Positions 1 through 13,300 of a stretch of DNA of 64,000 bases are shown here, piece after piece (position 1 is the stretch's first letter; the number at the start of each line of letters is the position of its first letter). Both the position numbers and the translations under genes were made by a program. Where the stretch lies: the NCBI RefSeq assembly GCF_000147815.2, contig NC_015957.1:6138001-6202000 (forward strand), given 5' to 3'. The notes beneath the pieces are model-generated. The model saw nothing but the letters and a program-made list of their open reading frames with translations. It searched no databases and was not told the origin of the DNA. The stretch comes from Streptomyces violaceusniger Tu 4113 (lineage in GTDB: Bacteria; Actinomycetota; Actinomycetes; Streptomycetales; Streptomycetaceae).

Positions 1-1340
1 AGCCCCACACGCTCGCCCCCAGCCTCCTCCCCCACCACCACAGGCGCCTGCTCCACAAGCACATGCGCATTCGTCCCGCTCACCCCGAACGCCGACACAC
101 CCACCCGACGCGGCCGATCCACATCCGGCCACACCACCTGCTCAGTCAGCAACTCCACCCCACCAACCGACCAATCCACATGCGGCGACGGCTCATCCAC
201 ATGCAGCGTTCGCGGCAACACACCGTTGCCCAGGGCCAGAACCATCTTGATGAGTCCGGCGACACCCGCGGCCGCCTGGGTGTGTCCGATGTTGGACTTC
301 ACCGAGCCCAGCAGCAACGGCCGCCCCGGGTCCCGGTCCTGACCATAGGTGGCCAACAGGGCCTGCGCCTCGATCGGATCACCCAGCGTCGTCCCCGTAC
401 CATGCGCCTCCACCGCATCAACATCCCGAGCAGCAAGCCCGGCGCTCGCCAGCGCCTGCCGGATCACCCGCTGCTGCGACGGACCATTCGGCGCCGTCAA
501 CCCATTCGACGCACCATCCTGATTCACCGCCGAACCCCGCACCACCGCCAACACCCGATGCCCAAGACGCTCGGCATCGGACAACCGCTCCACCACCAGC
601 ATCCCCACACCCTCGGAGAAACCGGTCCCGTCCGCCGCCCCCGCGAACGCCTTGCACCGACCGTCCGCGGCGAGGCCGCGCTGACGGGAGAACTCCACGA
701 ACAGACTCGGTGTCGCCATCACCGTGACACCGCCCGCAAGCGCCAGCGAACACTCACCCGACCGCAGCGCCTGCACCGCCAGATGCAATGCCACCAGTGA
801 CGACGAACATGCCGTATCCACCGTCAGTGCTGGTCCCTCGAGGCCCAGGACATAGGCGATCCGGCCGGACATCACCGACGCCGAATTGCCCGTTCCGACG
901 TGGCCCTCGAACTCCTGAGGCTGATCTCCGCCCAAAAGGCTGACGTAGTCCTGGCCATTGGTACCGGCGAACACTCCCGTCGTGCTGCCCCGCAGCGACC
1001 GAGGATCGATCCCCGCCCGCTCGAACGCCTCCCACGACGCCTCCAGCAGCAGCCGCTGCTGCGGATCCATCGCGGTCGCCTCACGTGGGGAGATACCGAA
1101 GAACCCGGCGTCGAACGTGGTCGCGTCATGTATGAAGCCACCTGTCCGCGTGTACGAGGTCCCCGGGTGGCCAGGGTCGCTGTGGAAGAGTCCGGCCAGG
1201 TCCCAGCCACGGTCCGCGGGGAAGGCCGACATCGCGTCCCCGCCCTCGGTGAGAAGACGCCACAGATCCTCCGGCGAGCTCACCCCGCCGGGGAAGCGGC
1301 AGCTCATTCCTACGATCACGATCGGATCGTCGTCCACGAG
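1..1340 (-). other. PKS module 11, KS domain only (module cut by the window edge)
   Basis: A complete KS from [13 protein letters not shown] to [12 protein letters not shown], with DTACSSS at about 822-797. The window ends in the KS-AT linker, so its AT and reductive domains cannot be read. Confidence 0.88.
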
Positions 1341-4300
1341 GGTCCTGCTCGGCTCGGTGCGCAGGGGCTTTGCGGCCGTCCCCAGCGCTTCGGAGCACGC
1401 GTATTCCGCCAGGGCGAGTGGGGTCGGGTAGTCGAATACGGCAGTGGCCGGAAGCCGCAGACCGGTCGCGGCACCCAGCCGGTTGCGGAATTCGACCGCT
1501 GTCACGGAGTCGAAGCCGAGTTCTTTGAAGGCGCGATGGGACGGCACGCTCTCCGGGTCGGTATGCCCGAGCACCACCGCGGCGTTACGGCGCACCAAGT
1601 CGAGCAGCAGTCGCCGCTGCCCGGCCCCGTCGAGCCCGGCCAAACGCTCGCCGAGTCCGGACCGGCCAATGCCCGTCTCCTCGACGACGGAAGCGGCTCC
1701 CGCGTCGACGAGTCGCCGTACTTCCGGAAGGTCGGCGAGCAGGGGACTGGGCCTGGTCGCGGTGAAGGCGGCGTAATGGCGTTCCCACTCGATGTCGGCG
1801 ACGGTGACCACCGTGTCGCCCTGCTCGACGGCCGTACGGAGAGCGGCCACGGCCAGTTCGGGGGAGAGTGCCGGAACACCATGCCGCCGGGCCACCTCGC
1901 CGGCTTCGGTTTCCCCCATACCGCCACCGGCCCACAGGCCCCAGGCCACGGAGGTCGCCACCAGGCCCTGGGCCCTGCGGCACTCGGCCAGCGCGTCGAG
2001 AAAGGCGTTGCCCGGTGCGTAGTTGCCCTGCCCCGGTGTGCCGACGGTCCCGGACAAGGAGGAGAAGAGCACGAACGCGGACAGCTCCATGTCGCGGGTC
2101 AGCTCGTGCAGATGCATCGCACCGTCGGCCTTGACGCGCAGTACCCGGTGCAGTTGCTCGGCGGTCAGAGACTCGACCGTCGCGTCGTCCAGCAGGGCGG
2201 CCGTGTGCACCACGGCCGTCAGCGGGCCGACCTCGGCTATCAGCGCGGCCAGTTGGGCACGCTCGGCCACATCGCACTCGGCCACCGTCACCGCCGCTCC
2301 GGCCACCTCCAGGTCCGCGACGAGCTCGGACGCCCCGGGCGCGGCCATGCCGCGCCGACTGGTCAGCACGAGGTGCTCCGCGCCCTGCTCCGCCAGCCAC
2401 CGCGCGATATGGCCGCCCAGTGCTCCGGTGCCTCCGGTGACCAGTACGGTCCCGCTCGGATTCCAGGACGGCAGGTCGGTCCGCAACGCGGGGGCGTGGG
2501 CGAGCCTGCGCCCGAAGGTCCCCACCGCCCGGATGGCGACCTGATCCTCGCCCGAATCGCCTGACAGGACCCTTGCCAGCTGCGCGCATGCCCTCGCGTT
2601 CACCCCGGTCGGGAGGTCGATCAGACCACCCCAGCGCAGTGGTTGCTCGAGCGCGATCACTCGGCCGACGCCCCACACCAGCGCCGATGCCGGTGCGGGC
2701 TCGACGATGGTGTCCCCGGGTCCAGTCGACACGGCTCGTTGGGTCAGGCTCCACAGCGGGGCCTCCACACCCGCGTCGCCCAAAGCCTGAGTCAACAGCA
2801 CCGTCATCGCGAAACCGACGGGAACGGAGGCGAAGTCCGGGTGCGGTCGCTGGTCCAAGGCGACCAGCGACACCACGCCCGTGACACTCGTCGTGCTGCT
2901 TGTGCCGGTCGTGCTGGTCGCAGTCGTCATGCTCGCCAGGTGGGCGGACAGCACGGCGCGATCCATGTGTCGCTCGTCCACCGGACACACCACTGGTGCG
3001 GCCCCGTGCTGAGCGAGTGCCTCGCAGACGCCGGAGACCCACTCATGCTGGGCATCGGCCTGGGAAACCACGACCAGCCAAGAGCCCGACAACATCGCGG
3101 CCTGGTCGCCGGCGAGCGGCTTCCAGTTGACCTGGTACCGAATTGCCTCAAGCGCCGACCTCTCGTGCCGCCGCCGACGCCAGGCCGACAAGGCCGGCAG
3201 CAGGTCACCCAGCGACGCGTCATCGACCTGCAGAACGGTCGCCAGCGATGCGGCGTCTTCGCGCTCGATGGCTGCCCAGAACTCGCTGTCCGCGATGGTG
3301 TCCCCGTCTCGGACCACGCCCGGGGCGGTGGGCTCGACCCAGAACCGCTCCCGCTGGAATGGGTACGTCGGCAAGTCGACATGCCGGGCAACGGTCCCTC
3401 CGAACGCCTGCCGCCAGTCCGCCGTCACCCCTCGTACGGACAGTTCGGCCAGCGCGGTCAGGAAGCGGGCAGGTCCGCCGTCGTCGCGGCGCAGCGATCC
3501 GGTGGTGATGATGGGTGTGTCGGTGGCGTCGGCGGTGTCGTGGATGCCGACGGTCAGCACCGGATGCGGGCTGGCCTCGACGAACACCGTGTGCCCAAGC
3601 TCCAACAGCCCCTCGATCGTGGACTGGAATTCCACGGTCTCGCGCAGATTGCGGTACCAGTACCCGGCGTCCAGCTCCGCGGTGTCCATGAGCCGCCCGG
3701 TCACCGTCGAATAGAACGGCACCTGACCACCCCGCGGCTCCACACCCGCCAGAGCCTCGGCCAGCTCTTCCCGGATCTCCTCCACCTGCACCGAATGCGA
3801 GGCGTAATCCACCGGAATCCGCTTGGCCTCCGGGAACTCCACAAGCACCGCATCCAGGACCTCATCCGCACCGGACACCACCGTCGACGCCGGACCGTTC
3901 ACCGCCGCCACCGACAACCCCGGACGGTCCCGCAGCCGGTCGGCAGGCACCGGGACCGACACCATCCCACCCCGACCCGACAAGACCAGCAACGCCTTAC
4001 TCCGCAGCACCACCACCCGCGCCCCATCCACCAGCGACAAACCACCCGCCACACACGCCGCCGCAATCTCACCCTGCGAATGACCCACCACCGCCGACGG
4101 CACCACACCAAACGAACGCCACAACTCCGCCAACGACACCATCACCGCCCACAACACCGGCTGCACCACATCGACACGGCCCAGCGCCCGCTCATCCGCC
4201 AGCACATCGAACAGCGACCAGTCCACCAACGGAGCCAGCACATCGGCGCACTCAGCCATCCGCCCCGCGAACACCGACGAGGACTCCAACAACTCCAACG

Positions 4301-7300
4301 CCATCCCGACCCACTGCGACCCCTGACCCGGGAAGACGAACACCACTCCGGTAGGCGATCCGGCCTCGCCGGTCACCACTCCTTGGTCGGGAGTTCCGTT
4401 CGCCACCGCCTCCAGACCACGCAGCAGCTCAGCGCGGTCGGCCCCCACAACCACCGCACGGTGAGACAGCATCGCTCGGGTCGATGCCAGCGACCAGCCC
4501 GCATCGGCCGGATGCACTGCACCATCGGCGCTCACGAAGGACCGAAGCCTGGCAGCATGGGCCCGCAACCCGGCCTCGCTCCGCGCCGACAGCACCCACG
4601 GAACGGCTGACGGTTCGGTCGTTCGCACCGTCTCGGGTTCGGCCGCCACGGATGCCTGTTCGAGGATGACATGCGCGTTGGTGCCACTTACGCCGAAGGA
4701 GGAGACCCCGGCCCGTCGCGGCACTCCCCTCTGAGGCCAGATGGAAGGTTCCGTGAGCAGTGCGATCCGTCCGGCCGTCCAGTCCACGTGGGGAGTGGGC
4801 TCGTCGATGTGGAGGCTTTGCGGCAGCACACCGTGGCGCATCGCCATCACCATCTTGATCACACCGGCCACACCCGCCGCCGCCTGCGTATGACCAATGT
4901 TCGACTTCACCGAACCCAGCAACAGCGGCCGCTCCGGATCCCGATCCTGACCGTACGTGGCCAACAGCGCCTGCGCCTCAATCGGATCACCCAGCGTCGT
5001 CCCCGTACCGTGCGCCTCCACCGCATCAACATCCACCGCCGACAATCGGGCATTCGCCAACGCCTGCCGGATCACCCGCTGCTGCGACGGACCATTCGGC
5101 GCAGTCAGCCCGTTGGAGGCACCGTCCTGGTTGACGGCGGAACCACGCATGACTGCCAGCACCCGGTGGCCGTTCCGCTCGGCGTCGGACAGCCGCTCCA
5201 GCAGAAGGATGCCCACGCCTTCGCCCCAGCCGGTGCCGTCCGCCGCCGCCGCGAACGCCTTGCACCGGCCATCGGAAGCCAACGCCCCCTGGCGGGAGAA
5301 CTCGGCGAACGCGGTGGACGTGGCCATCACCGTCGCGCCGCCCGCGAGTGCCATACCGCATTCGCCCGCGCGCAGCGCCTGCGCGGCCAGGTGCATGGCG
5401 ACCAACGACGACGAACACGCGGTGTCCACGGTGACGGCCGGGCCCTCGAGCCCGAAGGTGTAGGACAGCCGGCCGGACGCCACGCTCGCCGCGCTGCCGG
5501 TGGCCAGATGGCCGTCCGTACGCTGTGGCGCGTTACCGACGAGGGCGGCGTAGTCCTGACCGTTGGTGCCGACAAACACTCCGGTGGAGCTCCCCCGCAA
5601 CGCGTCCACAGCGATCCCGGCCCGCTCGAAGACCTCCCACGAGACCTCCAGCAACAGCCGCTGCTGCGGATCCATCGCGACGGCCTCACGCGGCGAGATC
5701 CCGAAGAAGGCGGGATCGAAGTCGGCAGCCGTGTAGAGGAAACCGCCCGCCCCGACCGGGACACCATCGGTTCCGCCGACGAGGTCCCAGCCCCGATCCA
5801 GCGGAAAGGCGGATATGGCGTCGGTCCCCGATTCCAGGAGCCGCCACAGTCCTTCGGGCGAGTCGACCCCACCGGGGAACCGGCAGCTCATGCCGATGAT
5901 CGCAATCGGGTCGTCATCCACCAGAGCGGTGGCGACTGTCGCCGAGAGAGCTGCCGATCCCACCCCCAGCAACTGCTCCCGCAGGTGGCCGGCGAGGAGT
6001 TCCGGCGTCGGGTAGTCGAACACGACCGAGGCAGGTGTCTGTACGCCGGTGGCCGCCATGAGCCGATTGCGGAGTTCAATCGCGGTCAGAGAGTCGAAAC
6101 CGGCTGACTGGAATGTGGCCGTAGGGTCGATTGCCACCGGGGTGGCATGCCCCAGAACGGCGGCCACCTGGCCACGTACGAGCTCAAGGACCGCCCGTTC
6201 CCGCTCGACCGGGGGGAGGCCCCGCAGTCGGTCGGCGAACTCGTCCGCCGCAAGCGCGCGGCGACCGGCGCCACCCAGCAACGCACCAAGCAGCGGGTTG
6301 GGCCGCGCCCCGACGAGCCGCGAGGCGAAGTGCTCCCAATCGATGTCCGCGACCATCAGTGCGGTCTCGTCGTCGTCCAAAGCCCCCTGAAGGGCGGCCA
6401 GCGCCAGTGGTGGCGCCATGGCCCGTGCGTGCCCGGCCCCCATGCCGCTGTCGGCCCAGGCACCCCAGGCCACGGACGTGGCTACCAACCCCTCCGCCCG
6501 ACGCCGCCAAGCCAACCCGTCCAACACCGCATTGGCCGCCGCATAACTTCCCTGACCCGCATTGCCCACCGTCGCCGCGGCCGACGAGAACAACACAAAG
6601 GCATCCAGATCCCGGCCTCGCGTCAGCTCATCCAGATACCGCGCCCCTGCCACCTTGGCCCGCATCACCTCGCGGATCCGCTCCGGGGTCAGCGATTCGA
6701 GCACACCGTCGTCGAGGACACCCGCCGCATGCACCACGGTACGCAGATCCGGAATCGTCCCCAGGAGAGCGGCGAGCGCCTCGCGATCGGCGACGTCGCA
6801 CGCCACCACGCGCACCCGGTCGCCCAGCTCGGCCACCAACTCCGCGACGCCGGGCGCCTCGGCCCCACGGCGGCTCGTCAGCACGATTTGCTCCAGGCCG
6901 GTATCCGCCAACCAGCGCGCCACATGACGGCCCAGCGCTCCCGTACCGCCCGTCACCAGCGCGGTACCACGACCGCGCCATGCGGCAGACGCCACACCGG
7001 AGGGTTCCGCCCGCGTCAGACGGGCAGCCCACGTACCGGTGACACGGATCGCGATCTGATCCTCACCGGTGTCACCCGCGAGGACGCCGACCAGTGCTGC
7101 CCCCGCATGATCGTCCATGACCGCCGGCAGATCGATCAGCCCGCCCCAACGCTCCGGATGCTCCAGGCCGATCACGCGGCCCAGCCCCCAGACTCCGGCC
7201 TGGTCAGGATCCACCACGTCTCCGTCCGCCACGGAGACCGCGCCCCGGGTGACGCACCACAACGGCGCGTCGACCCCGGCGGCCACGAGGTCCTGCAGCA

Positions 7301-10300
7301 GCGACACCGTCGCCTCGACCGACAGCGTCGACACCACACCCGCGACGGGGACCTCGCCCAGGTCCACCGCCGTCACGACCCGCGTATCAGCCCCAGCGGC
7401 CCGCAGCACGGCGGCCACCTCGTCTCCAGCAGCGCCCACCACCAGCCACGTGCCACGCAGACGCGGCTGCTCAGGAACATCCCCGATCGGGGACCAGTCG
7501 AGGCGGTACCGCCACGATTCGACGAGTGACCTCTCCTGGTGACGGTGGCGCCATGCCGCCAGGGCGGGCAGAGCCGCACTGAGCGGCTGCCCGGCGTCGA
7601 TACCGAACGAACCGAAATCTCCACGCTCGACCGCATCCCAGAACGCCGCGTCAACGGCGCTGGTCGCGGGCTGGGCCGAGGACGGCTCCAGCCAGAACCG
7701 CTCACGCTGGAACGCATACGTCGGCAAATCAACAGGCCGAGCACCCGGAAACACCGCCCGCCAATCCACCTCCACACCCCGGGCAAACAGCCCGCCCAGA
7801 GCCTCCATGGCTACGGTCGGCTCCAGACGATCCGGACGCAGCACCGACACACCATCGCCACCGGCCAATGCGGTCAGCGTGCCGTCAGGTCCCAGCTCCA
7901 GGAAAGAACCGACATCCAATCCACGAAGCGTCTCCAGCCCGTCAGCAAAGCGCACGGTCTCCCGCACATGACGCACCCAGTACTCCGGCGAGCACAACTC
8001 CTCACCCGCCACCACACCCGACACGTTCGACACCACTGGCAAGCTCGGGGCCCGGAACTCCACCCCTCGCAGCACCTCACCAAACTCCGCCAGCATCCCG
8101 TCCATACGCGACGAATGAAACGCATGACTCACCCGCAACCACCGGGTCCGCACCTCCCGACCAGCCAATACACCCGCGATCTCAGCGACCTCATCCTTAT
8201 CGCCCGAGATCACCACCGACTCAGGACCATTCACCGCCGCAACAGCCACACCCCCGGTCAACAGCGGCCGCACCTCACCCTCCGAAGCCGCCACCGAAAC
8301 CATCGCCCCACCCGACGGCAACGCCTGCATCAAACGACCCCGAGCAGCCACCACCCGCGCCGCATCCTCCAACGACCACACACCCGCCACACACGCCGCA
8401 GCCAACTCACCAATCGAATGACCCAACAGGTAATCCGGCTTCACACCCCAAGAGACGATCAGCCGATACAGCGACACCTCAAGCGCAAACAAGCCCGCCT
8501 GCGTATACGCCGTCTCCCCGATCAACCCCGCGTCATCACCCCACACCACCTCACCCAAAGGCCGCTCCAAATACCGGTCCAGCTCCCCACACACCTCATC
8601 CCACACCCCCGCGAACACCGGATACGCCTCATACAACCCACGCCCCATCCCCAACCGCTGCGACCCCTGACCCGCAAACACCACACCCAACCCACCACCA
8701 ACCGGAACCCCCACAACCACCGAACCCAACCCACCCAACAACTCATCACGACCCGCACCCACCACCACCGCACGATGCGACAACGCAGAACGAGCAGCCA
8801 CCAACGACCACCCCACATCCGCCAGATCCCATTCGAGGTTGTCCGCCACAGCCCCGCGCAACCGCTGCACCTGCGCGTACACCGCGGCCTCGCTCTGACC
8901 GGACACCACCCACGGCACGGCGGGCAGCCCCACGCGCTCGTCCTCAGCCTCCACCACCCTGGGCGCCTGCTCGACAATCACATGGGCATTCGTCCCGCTC
9001 ACCCCGAACGCCGACACACCCACCCGACGCGGCCGATCCACATCCGGCCACACCACCTGCTCAGTCAGCAGCTCCACCGCACCGGCCGACCAATCCACAT
9101 GAGTAGACGGCTCGTCCAGGTGCAGGGTCCGGGGCAGCACGCCGTGGCGCATCGCCATCACCATCTTGATCACACCGGCCACACCCGCCGCCGCCTGCGT
9201 ATGACCGATATTCGACTTCACCGAACCCAACCACAACGGCCGACCCGGATCCCGATCCTGACCGTAGGCGGCCAACAGGGCCTGCGCCTCGATCGGATCA
9301 CCCAGCGTCGTCCCCGTACCATGCGCCTCCACCGCATCAACATCCCGAGCAGCGAGCCCGGCGCTCGCCAGCGCCTGCCGGATCACCCGCTGCTGCGACG
9401 GACCATTCGGCGCCGTCAACCCATTCGACGCACCATCCTGATTCACCGCCGAACCCCGCACCACAGCCAACACCCGATGCCCATTGCGCTCAGCATCAGA
9501 CAGCCGCTCCACCAACAGCAGCCCCACCCCCTCCGACCAACCCGTCCCATCCGCACCAGCGGCGAAGGACTTACACCGCCCATCGGCAGCCAGCCCGCGC
9601 TGACGCGAGAACTCCACGAAAGCAGTGGGGGTCGCCATCACCGTGACACCGCCCGCAAGCGCCAGCGAACACTCACCGTTCCGCAGCGCCTGCACCGCCA
9701 GATGCAACGCCACCAGCGACGACGAACACGCCGTATCCACCGTCACCGCCGGCCCCTCGAGCCCCAGCGTGTACGACACCCGACCCGAAATCACGCTGCC
9801 CGAACTGCCGGTGAGGAAGTAGCCTCCGGATGCGTCGGCGGCGCCATAGCCCTGCGGGGAGGCTCCCACGAACACTCCCGTCCGACTGCCTCGGACCGAG
9901 TCGACCGGGACACCTGCCCGTTCGAACGCCTCCCATGCCGCGTGCAGCAGCAGCCGCTGCTGGGGGTCCATCGCCAGCGCCTCACGCGGCGAGATACCGA
10001 AGAGGCCCGGATCGAACTCGCCCGCATCGTGAACGAACCCACCGGCACGCGCATACGACGTACCCGACTCCCCCGCAGCCGCGTCGAAGAGGCCGGTCAG
10101 ATCCCACCCACGGTCCGCCGGGAAGGCCGTTATGGCATCGCCGTCGGAATCGACCAGCCGCCACAGGTCCTCCGGAGACTCCACATCCCCGGGGAAGCGG
10201 CAACTCATGCCGACAATGACGATGGGATCTTGGTCATCCGGTGCGACCACCGGCATCGGTGGCACACTTTCCTGCGGCGCGCCGAGCAATTCCACGTTCA

Positions 10301-13300
10301 GATATTCGGCGAGGGCCGCGGGAGTCGGATAGTCGAAGATCATCGTGGCCGGCGGTCGGATGCCGGTGGCCGTGGCAATCCGATCGCGCAGCTCCACCGC
10401 GGTCAACGAGTCGAAGCCGATCTCCTGGAACGTCCTGCCGGGGTTGATCGCCTCTGGGCCCGGGTGCCCCAGCACCGCCGCGGCAGAGACCCGCACCAAC
10501 TCGACGGCCGCGCGCATACGCTCGCCCTCGGACATGGTGTGCAGGCGGGCCGCGAATTCGCCCGCTCCAGTCCTTGATTCGACGGTGTCGGCTATCAGCT
10601 CGCTCAGCAGTGGACTCGGACGCAGGGCCGTGAACCTCGCCCCGAACCGCTCCCAGTCCACATCCGCCACCACGATGGCCGTCTCGTCATCACACAACGC
10701 CCGCCGCAACGCCACCACCGCCGCCCCCGGCGCCATCCCCGACACACCACGCTCAACCAGAAACTCCTCACCCCCAACAGCCATACCACCCCCATCCCAC
10801 ATACCCCACGCCACCGACGTCGCCACCAACCCAACACCACGACGCCGCCACGCCAACCCATCCAAAAACGCATTCGCCGCCGCATACGCCCCCTGCCGAC
10901 CGCTCCCCCACACCCCCGCAACCGACGAGAACAGAACAAAGGCATCCAAGGACATGTGGCGCGTCAGCTCATCCAGGTGGATGGCTCCCATGACCTTCGG
11001 CCGCATCCCGGCCTCAAGGTCCTCGGCGGTAAGGGCTCTCAACGGGCCCCAGCTTGGTACTCCCGCAGCATGGACGACCACGCGAAGGTCCGGGATTGTC
11101 CCGAGCAGTTCCGCAACCGCGTCCCGATCGGCCACATCACACGCCACGATCCGGGCCGACACACCCATGGCCGATAGTTCGGCGACCAGTTCCCCGGCTC
11201 CGGGAGCGTCCGAGCCTCGCCGACTCGTCAGCACGATCTCCGCGACGCCGGTACCTGCGAGCCATCGGGCGGCATGGCTCCCCAGGGCCCCCGTTCCACC
11301 GGTGATCAGTGCGGCCCCCGACGCTTCCCAGACAGCGGACTGTCCCCGACCCGACACCGTCACACGGCTCAGGCGACTGCCGAAGACGTCGCTGCCACGG
11401 ATCGCTGTGTGATCCTCGCGCGTGGCGCCTGAAAGCACCGAGCACAACAGACCGGAGGTCCGCTCATCCCATGAGGCGGGCAGGTCGACCAGCCCGCCCC
11501 AACGCTCCGGATGCTCCAGACCGATGACACGCCCCAGCCCCCAGACCGCCGACGCGTACGGATCCACGACATCCCCGTCCGCCACGGAGACCGCGCCCCG
11601 GGTGACACACCACAACGGCGCATCGATCCCAGCCACCCCGAGGGCCTGCACCAGCGACACCGTCGCCTCGACCGACAGGAGCGACACCACACCCGCGACC
11701 GGGGCCGCGTCCAGCTCCTCGACCGTGACAACACGCACCTCGGCGCCGGCGGCCCGCAGCGCGGCGACAACGTCCGTCTCCGCTGCGTCGGGCTCGATGA
11801 CCACCAACCACAGCCCAGAGAGTTGCGAAGAGGGACGCACAACGGGGGTCCAGGTCACCCGATACCGCCAGGCGTCGACCACCGACTCTTCCCGGCGCGC
11901 CCGCCGCCAGGACGCCAAGGCAGGCAACGCGGCACTCAACGGCTGGTCAGCATCGACCCCCAGAATCTCCGCATCACCGCGCTCGACGGCGTCCCAGAAC
12001 GCCGCGTCAACGGCGCTGGACGCGGGCTCAACCGCCGCCGACTCCAGCCAGAACCGCTCACGCTGGAACGCATACGTCGGCAAATCAACACGCCGAGCAC
12101 CCGGAAACACCGCCGCCCAATCCACCTCCACACCCCGGACAAACAGCCCACCCAAAGCGGCCATCACGGTAAGGGGCTCCGGACGATCCGGACGGAGTAC
12201 GGGCAGACCGTCGCCATCGGCCAGTCCGGTCAGCGTGCCATCGGGCCCCAGCTCCAGGAAGGAACCGACACCCAGCCCACGAAGCGTCTCCAGCCCATCG
12301 GCGAACCGCACCGTCTCCCGCACATGACGCACCCAGTACTCCGGCGAGCACAGCTCCTCGCCCGCCACCACACCGGATACGTTCGACACCACCGGCAAGT
12401 TCGGGGTCCGGAACTCCACCGACCCAAGCACCTCACCGAACTCCGCCAGCATCCCGTCCATACGCGACGAATGAAACGCATGACTCACCCGCAACCACCG
12501 CGTCCGCACCCCCCGGCCAGCCAACACACCCGCGATCTCAGCGACCTCATCCTTATCCCCCGAGATCACCACCGACTCAGGACCATTCACCGCCGCAACA
12601 GCCACACCCCCGGTCAACAGCGGCCGCACCTCACCCTCCGACACCGCCACCGAAACCATCGCCCCACCAGACGGCAACGCCTGCATCAAACGACCCCGAG
12701 CAGCCACCACCCGCGCCGCATCCTCCAACGACCACACACCCGCCACACACGCCGCAGCCAACTCACCAATCGAATGACCCAACAGGTAATCCGGCTTCAC
12801 ACCCCAAGAGACGATCAGCCGATACAGCGACACCTCAAGCGCGAACAAACCCGCCTGCGTATACGCCGTCTCCCCGATCAACCCCGCGTCATCACCCCAC
12901 ACCACCTCACCCAAAGGCCGCTCCAAATACCGGTCCAGCTCCCCACACACCTCATCCCACACCCCCGCGAACACCGGATACGCCTCATACAACCCACGCC
13001 CCATCCCCAACCGCTGCGACCCCTGACCCGCAAACACCACACCCAACCCACCACCAACCGGAACCCCCACAACCACCGAACCCAACCCACCCAACAACTC
13101 ATCACGACCCGCACCCACCACCACCGCACGATGCGACAACGCAGAACGAGCAGCCACCAACGACCACCCCACATCCACCGGATCCAACCCAGGATCGCCC
13201 GCCACAAACTCCCGCAACCGCTCCGCCTGCGCCCGCACCGCCGCCTCACCCACACCCGAAACCACCCACGGCACAGCAGGCAGCCCCACACGCTCGCCCC

